Part shown: positions 5,349 to 9,288 of the stretch, piece after piece | How the letters are laid out: every line of letters starts with the position of its first letter | Position numbering within the stretch: the stretch's first letter is position 1 | Origin: Anaerolineae bacterium | Lineage (GTDB): Bacteria; Chloroflexota; Anaerolineae; B4-G1; DUEL01 | Length of the DNA stretch: 9,288 nucleotides | Assembly: GCA_016926575.1 (NCBI GenBank) | Contig: JAFGOJ010000409.1 | Location: forward strand, 1-9,288 | Direction of reading: 5' to 3' | The notes under the pieces: model-generated | Databases searched by the model: none | What the model saw: only the letters and a program-made list of their open reading frames with translations | What the model was told of the DNA's origin: nothing | Made by a program: the position numbers and the translations under genes

Positions 5349-7770
5349 GGTAACTGTAGATCGTCACCTCTCCACTGTCGTAGACGACGTCCATGAAACT
5401 GGCGAACTTCGCCAGACCGGCGGCGGGGTAGCGGTTCCGCTCCACCGGGCCGACGTAGATGTACCTTATACCATACTGGTCTATGAGCGTCAAGGCTTCG
5501 TCGCGGCGAGTGGTGGAATAGATCAGGTCGATGGCGGGCTCGCGGCGGCCCGGTTCCTCGTAACTGCCGCGCCACTGGTGCTCGTGGCCGGCCCAGCCGA
5601 GGACCGTGGGCAGGCCGGTGAAGGCAGAGACGCGCCCTTCGTAGGCATACCCGCCGCCGGGGGCTTCGAGGATCGTGGGAGCGCCGGTCACGTGGGCATT
5701 GAGCCAGTCGATGGCGGCAAAGTCCGCCGCTTCCCGTTCGTAAAGGTGGGCGGCCCCGTCGAGGGTGGGCGTGCCACCGTGCTCGCGGGCACGGGTGGGA
5801 ATGGCCAGGGCCGGGTAGACCAGCCCGCCGAAGACCAGCAACAGGGCAAGCATGCCGAGTGCAGGCGCGATGGCGCGTCGCCAGGTGGCAGCGGGGAGAG
5901 GGTCGCCCAGCAGGCGCGCCAGCCCGTAAGCGGCCGCGAGGCTCCACGTCACCCAAGCCTGAAAGTAGAACTTGAAGATCGTGTTCATACGCGTGCCGAA
6001 GTTGTCGCGCAGGTAGACGAATTCAACCGAGAGCGTCAGGAGCAGGCCGGTGAGGATCAGAAGAAGGATGAAAGCAGATTGCGGGTTGGCCGGGCGTTTG
6101 ATGAGGGTGAGGAGGGCGGTGACCAGGAGCACGGCCAGGGCGAGCGGCGTCCAGAGGGAGAGGAGGCGTTCGCGCAGGCGGTCGGCGACAAGGGTGCTGA
6201 GTTCATCTCCCTGCACGCTCAGGCCGGGGATGGGAGCGCCGGTGCGGAAGGCGGTCAGGTACTGGCGCGCCACCGGCGAGATCAGCGCGGCCAGGGCGAG
6301 GAAGACGATCAGGCCCACCAGAGCGACCAGCGCCCAGGCAACCACGTCCCGCCAGGTGACGTTACTGTTTCGCGCCTCGGCGATGACCACGCTGACGAGG
6401 GGAATCGCCAGCGGGCCGAACATCACCAGGAACTGTGGCAGGCGGGTGCCGTTGAAGACGTTGGGCAAAAGTCCCGCCGCTTGAGACTGGAAGCTCAGCC
6501 AGAAAGGCATGTAGAACACGAACCCGTCGACGGCCAGCAAGGCGACGAAGGCGACGAAGGAATAGGGCGACAGATCGACCGAGCGCAGGTGGGCGGATAG
6601 AAAGTAGGCAGCGAGGATGACGAAGAGGTAGATGGGGAAATCCCACGTGTTGAGGAAACCGAGTCCACCCAGGCAGAGGGCGTAGACGATCAGTTCCCAC
6701 GGGTGGAGGGGGAGGGACAAGTTACAGATGGCAGATGGCAGGGTCCAGGCGTCCGGTTTGCGGCGGATGAGGGAGAGCGCGAGGGCCAGAGCCAGCAGGA
6801 CGAAGGGCAAGGCCAGGACGTGGGCGTGCATATCGCCCAGCAGGAAGGAGAAGGCGGGGAACTCGTCGATGACTTCGGCCTCGGCCGGGTTCGCCGGGGT
6901 GTGCCAGACGAAGTAGTCGTGCAGCACGCGGGAGGCCTGCCACCACCAGATGTAGCGGGTGGGCATCCACGCGCCGTCGGCGAGGGCGGGGGGCGGGACG
7001 TTGAGGGAGCGGATGTCGAGCCACTGCCAGAAGCGGGCCGAGAAGAGCCCGCGCGCGTGGAACACTTCCAGTAATCCCTCCAGGTTGCCGGTGACGGTCA
7101 ACAGAAGCGGTCCCAGCAGCCCCCACCACAGCGCGCCGGGGCGTTTTTCCGCCGCGAGCAGGCTGTAGACCAGACCGTAGGCCCCGGTGCAGGCGAGGGT
7201 GAACAGGGTGGCGATGCCCAGGTTGAAGCCGATGGTGGCGGGGACGGCAGACAGGCGCACCAGCATCGCCACGATCACGTAGCCGAAGTAGTAGTACGAG
7301 ATGCCGAAGCCGGAGAGCCACGGGTCGTGGGGCGGGAAGCTGGGCGCGCGCAAGATGGCGTTGAGGAAAGCGATCTCCATCCACTTTTCGCCGCCGGCCG
7401 TCTCGATGCGCGGCATGTGGGCGCGCACCAGGCACCACGCGGCGAAAGCAAGTGCCAGCAGCAGCTCGGTGACGAGGATGTGCCGCCAAGAGAGGGGCGA
7501 TTCGCCGGGCGCAACGTAGCGCCAGGCGACCGCGCCGGCCGCCGCCAGCAGGCCCAGCACGAGCACGATAGCGCCGCTGGTGTTGGGCAGCCAGCCAAAG
7601 GTCAGCAACATCCAGAAGACCCACCCGCCGAGGAGCAGGCCCAGCGCGCGCGCGAAGGCGTAGCCGCGGCCGGGCAGGTTGCGGAACAGGCGCAGGGTCA
7701 GAGGCAGGGCCGCCAGCCCGAACAGTTGCAGCGCAAGATACCAGCGGATGGCGAGTAGTGTTTGGTTCAT
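5338..7770 (-). CDS. DUF2298 / Chlor_Arch_YYY polytopic membrane protein
   Basis: An 810-residue, strongly hydrophobic protein, within the 700-900 range I recall for single-copy members of TIGR03662/DUF2298. Diagnostic features in order: EKWMEIAFLNA (128-138), FPPHDPWLSG (145-154), then YYYFG (159-163), the YYYxG motif that gives the family its name. EFPAFSFLLGDMHAH follows, with GDMHAH at 312-317, then FLNTWDFP and a conserved block with YLRDNFGTRMNTIFKFY. The last 150 residues (from about 660) are mainly soluble and contain a DWLN...ILEAPGG.Y....R.S..TGLPTVLGW..HEHQWR pattern. The function of the family is not established; GT-C-like membrane glycosyltransfer or lipid-linked sugar handling is inferred from topology and from its two neighbours. 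The ATG at 7770 is the only reasonable start, because an in-frame TAA lies six codons upstream. No Shine-Dalgarno is visible; the leader is the AT-rich repeat. Residues 344-351 (LPSAICNL) come from a short tandem repeat and may be an insertion. Confidence 0.92.
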   Translation of the reverse strand: MNQTLLAIRWYLALQLFGLAALPLTLRLFRNLPGRGYAFARALGLLLGGWVFWMLLTFGWLPNTSGAIVLVLGLLAAAGAVAWRYVAPGESPLSWRHILVTELLLALAFAAWCLVRAHMPRIETAGGEKWMEIAFLNAILRAPSFPPHDPWLSGFGISYYYFGYVIVAMLVRLSAVPATIGFNLGIATLFTLACTGAYGLVYSLLAAEKRPGALWWGLLGPLLLTVTGNLEGLLEVFHARGLFSARFWQWLDIRSLNVPPPALADGAWMPTRYIWWWQASRVLHDYFVWHTPANPAEAEVIDEFPAFSFLLGDMHAHVLALPFVLLALALALSLIRRKPDAWTLPSAICNLSLPLHPWELIVYALCLGGLGFLNTWDFPIYLFVILAAYFLSAHLRSVDLSPYSFVAFVALLAVDGFVFYMPFWLSFQSQAAGLLPNVFNGTRLPQFLVMFGPLAIPLVSVVIAEARNSNVTWRDVVAWALVALVGLIVFLALAALISPVARQYLTAFRTGAPIPGLSVQGDELSTLVADRLRERLLSLWTPLALAVLLVTALLTLIKRPANPQSAFILLLILTGLLLTLSVEFVYLRDNFGTRMNTIFKFYFQAWVTWSLAAAYGLARLLGDPLPAATWRRAIAPALGMLALLLVFGGLVYPALAIPTRAREHGGTPTLDGAAHLYEREAADFAAIDWLNAHVTGAPTILEAPGGGYAYEGRVSAFTGLPTVLGWAGHEHQWRGSYEEPGRREPAIDLIYSTTRRDEALTLIDQYGIRYIYVGPVERNRYPAAGLAKFASFMDVVYDSGEVTIYSYHEQ
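6725..6738. repeat. Two tandem CAGATGG units inside the DUF2298 gene
   Basis: CAGATGG occurs at 6725-6731 and again at 6732-6738, followed by CAGGG. On the coding strand this reads CTGCCATCTGCCATCTG and encodes LPSAIC (residues 344-349). It lies in a stretch between two membrane segments, next to a run of G-rich sequence. Tandem CATCTGC-type units are familiar to me from intergenic repeats in this kind of genome, so it may be an in-frame repeat insertion. With only two units, chance is also possible. Confidence 0.4.
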
Positions 7771-7773
7771 GTT

Positions 7774-7842
7774 GCGAGTTGCGAATTAGGAATTGCGAAT
7801 TGCGAATCGTGGTTCCTAATTCTTAATTAATTCGCAATTCCT
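7774..7842. repeat. AT-rich GCGAATT repeat island with inverted arms, overlapping the gltX 3' end
   Basis: Variants of a 7-8 bp unit are packed head to tail: GCGAGTT (7774-7780), GCGAATT (7781-7787), GCGAATT (7795-7801), GCGAATC (7803-7809). AGGAATTGCGAATT (7788-7801) is repeated inverted at 7829-7842, a perfect 14-bp stem with a 27-base loop. A second pair, GAATTAGGAA (7783-7792) and TTCCTAATTC (7813-7822), offers a competing 10-bp stem. The composition is sharply AT-rich against GC-rich surroundings. The island supplies the last residues and stop codon of gltX and the entire leader of the DUF2298 gene. It could serve as a hairpin between cistrons or an AT-rich promoter region; I see no convincing -35/-10 pair and no T-run that would make it a standard terminator. 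Confidence 0.75.
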
Positions 7843-9288
7843 CATTTGCCATATCGCTTTGTCCAGGCGTTCCAATGCCCGGTCCTGGCCGAGGGCGCTG
7901 AGGGTGCCAAAGAGCGGCGGTGAGACATCCTTGCCGGTTGTGGCGGCGCGGATGACGCCGAAGACCTGCCCGGCTTTGAGGCCCAACTCCTCCACCAGCC
8001 CGCGCAAGGCAGGTTCGATCTCTTCGTGGGTGAAGTCGGCGGAGCAGGCGGCCAGCAGGCTGCGCGCGCGCTCCAGCACCGTCAAGCTCTGCTGCGCGTC
8101 CATCTTCTTGCCGATCAGGCTCTCGGCGGAAGGTTCGAGGTAGGTGAAGAAGAAATCGGTCAGTTCCGCCACGTCGGTCAAGTGCTTGAGTCGCTCCTGG
8201 ATCAGCGGGACGATCTTGCGCAGCATCGGGCGCAGGTCGTCGGGGCAGGGGGTGGGGACGAACCCGGCCTGCTGCCAGAAGGGAATCAGGCGCTCCATCA
8301 AGTCATCTGTAGAGAGATTGCGGATGTGAACGCCGTTGATCCAATCGAGCTTGTCGTAGGAGAAGGCGGCGGGGCCTTTGTTGACGCGGAAGAGGTCGAA
8401 GCGCTCGACCAGTTCGGCGCGGGTGAAGATTTCCTGTTCGTCGCCCTCGCCGGGCGACCAGCCCAACAGGGCGAGGAAGTTGAACAGCGCCTCGGGCAGG
8501 TAGCCCTGCGCGCGGAACTCGGTGACCGACGTCGCGCCGGCGCGCTTGGCCAGCTTCTTGCCGCCGGGCATCGTCACCAGCGGGACGTGGCAGTAGACGG
8601 GCAGCTCCCAACCCAGTGCAGCGTAAATCAGGATGCGCTTGGGCGTGGAGGGAATCCAGTCGTCGCCGCGGATGACGTGGGTGATCTGCATCATGTGGTC
8701 GTCGACCACGACGGCCAGGTGGTACGTAGGGAAGCCGTCGGACTTGAGCAGCACCTGGTCGTCCAGGCCGGCGTTGTCGAAGATCACGTCGCCCTTGATC
8801 TGGTCGTGGACCACCGTCTGGCCGGTCAAGGGGATCTTGAGGCGGATGACGTGCGTTTCGTCGGGGGAGATAGCATCGGGGGGCAGGTCGCGGCAGTGGC
8901 GGTCGTACATGATGGGCAGCTTATTGGCGCGCTGCTCGGCGCGCACCTGCTCCAGTCGCTCGGGTGTGCAATTGCAGCGGTAGGCCAGGCCCTTGTCCAG
9001 CAGCTGCTGGGCCACCTGACGGTACAGCTCGACGCGCTCGGATTGGATGTAGGGGCCGTAGGCTCCGCCGACGGCGTAGCGGGCGGCATCTTCCACGCCG
9101 GAGCGCTGCAATTCCTCCAGACTGGGGCCTTCGTCCCAATCTAGACCCAGCCAGCGCATACCCTCCATGATGGTTTTCACCGTCTGCGGCTTGTAGCGTG
9201 TGCGATCGGTATCTTCGATGCGCAGAATGAACTGCCCACCGTGCTGGCGGGCAAAGAGCCAGTTGAAGACCACCGTCCGCACGTTGCC
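7816..9288 (-). CDS. gltX: Glutamyl-tRNA synthetase, 5' end beyond the window
   Basis: Ligates glutamate to tRNA-Glu in the cytoplasm using ATP (class I aminoacyl-tRNA synthetase). 490 codons are visible. The frame is open to the window edge and begins GNVRTVVFNWLFARQHGG, the family sequence just after the PTGxLHIG motif, so only a short N-terminal piece is missing. The codon at 9282 is GTG (Val in GNVRT), not the start. Visible signatures: FILRIEDTDR near the start; the CNC...HC cysteine region of the zinc-type insertion (RCNCTPERLEQ...YDRHCRD); a catalytic-domain VIRGDDWIPSTPK block; and the second ATP-binding motif GGKKLAKRAGATSV around visible residue 244. The helical anticodon-binding C-terminal half follows, with LGLKAGQVFGVIRAATTGK near the end. 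The ATP motif reads KLAKR where KLSKR is usual. The last eight residues (RNCELIKN) lie in an AT-rich repeat and look like an added tail. The gene is 45 bp upstream of the membrane operon, with no obvious functional link to it. Confidence 0.97.
   Translation of the reverse strand, partial: GNVRTVVFNWLFARQHGGQFILRIEDTDRTRYKPQTVKTIMEGMRWLGLDWDEGPSLEELQRSGVEDAARYAVGGAYGPYIQSERVELYRQVAQQLLDKGLAYRCNCTPERLEQVRAEQRANKLPIMYDRHCRDLPPDAISPDETHVIRLKIPLTGQTVVHDQIKGDVIFDNAGLDDQVLLKSDGFPTYHLAVVVDDHMMQITHVIRGDDWIPSTPKRILIYAALGWELPVYCHVPLVTMPGGKKLAKRAGATSVTEFRAQGYLPEALFNFLALLGWSPGEGDEQEIFTRAELVERFDLFRVNKGPAAFSYDKLDWINGVHIRNLSTDDLMERLIPFWQQAGFVPTPCPDDLRPMLRKIVPLIQERLKHLTDVAELTDFFFTYLEPSAESLIGKKMDAQQSLTVLERARSLLAACSADFTHEEIEPALRGLVEELGLKAGQVFGVIRAATTGKDVSPPLFGTLSALGQDRALERLDKAIWQMRNCELIKN

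Noticed and set aside
5173..6600. 475-codon plus-strand open frame
   Set aside because: Antisense to the DUF2298 gene and the start of the middle gene. Composition is dominated by G, E, Q and R with no motifs, so it is a compositional shadow.
7771..7842. Repeat island as a CRISPR array
   Set aside because: Units are 7-8 bp, imperfect and contiguous, with no spacers of regular length and no cas genes nearby.
8026..9144. 372-codon plus-strand open frame
   Set aside because: Antisense to gltX, which is unambiguous. No independent ribosome site or domain.
9280..9282. GTG at 9282 as the gltX start
   Set aside because: It is the Val of GNVRT, an internal conserved position just after the nucleotide-binding HIGH-type motif; the frame stays open to the window edge.

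Overview
The window is GC-rich (clearly above 60% G+C by eye) and almost fully coding on the minus strand. Its family content points to a Chloroflexota bacterium, most likely of the Anaerolineae type. A DUF2298/'Chlor_Arch_YYY' membrane protein lies beside a TIGR03663-type membrane protein, a pairing recorded mainly in Chloroflexi and some Archaea. The translation machinery gene is bacterial (gltX), and short intergenic repeats of a kind I associate with Chloroflexi and Cyanobacteria are present. This taxonomic reading is inference.

Layout in the direction of transcription, right to left: (1) 9288-7816, glutamyl-tRNA synthetase gltX, whose 5' end is cut off by the window edge. (2) 7842-7771, an AT-rich repeat/inverted-repeat island that starts inside the 3' end of gltX and fills the 45-bp gap to the next gene. 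(3) 7770-5338, a very hydrophobic DUF2298 protein with the diagnostic YYYxG motif. (4) 5348-3570, a second polytopic protein resembling a GT-C (PMT/ArnT-like) glycosyltransferase but without the usual acidic pair. (5) 3559-170, a TIGR03663-type polytopic protein with intact DE and HGP signatures, carrying a complete six-repeat NHL beta-propeller at its C-terminus. (6) 169-1, non-coding sequence with two hairpin or near-palindromic elements.

Genes 3-5 overlap by 11 bp or are separated by 10 bp, so they look like one translationally coupled operon. A reasonable inference is a membrane complex or pathway acting on lipid-linked sugars or cell-surface glycans, with soluble domains outside the membrane. 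No substrate can be read from the sequence. The most interesting points are this three-protein module: an apparently active and an apparently degenerate GT-C-like paralogue side by side, plus the NHL fusion. Also notable are two places where repeat-like DNA seems to have been absorbed into reading frames: the gltX C-terminus and an insert in the DUF2298 gene.
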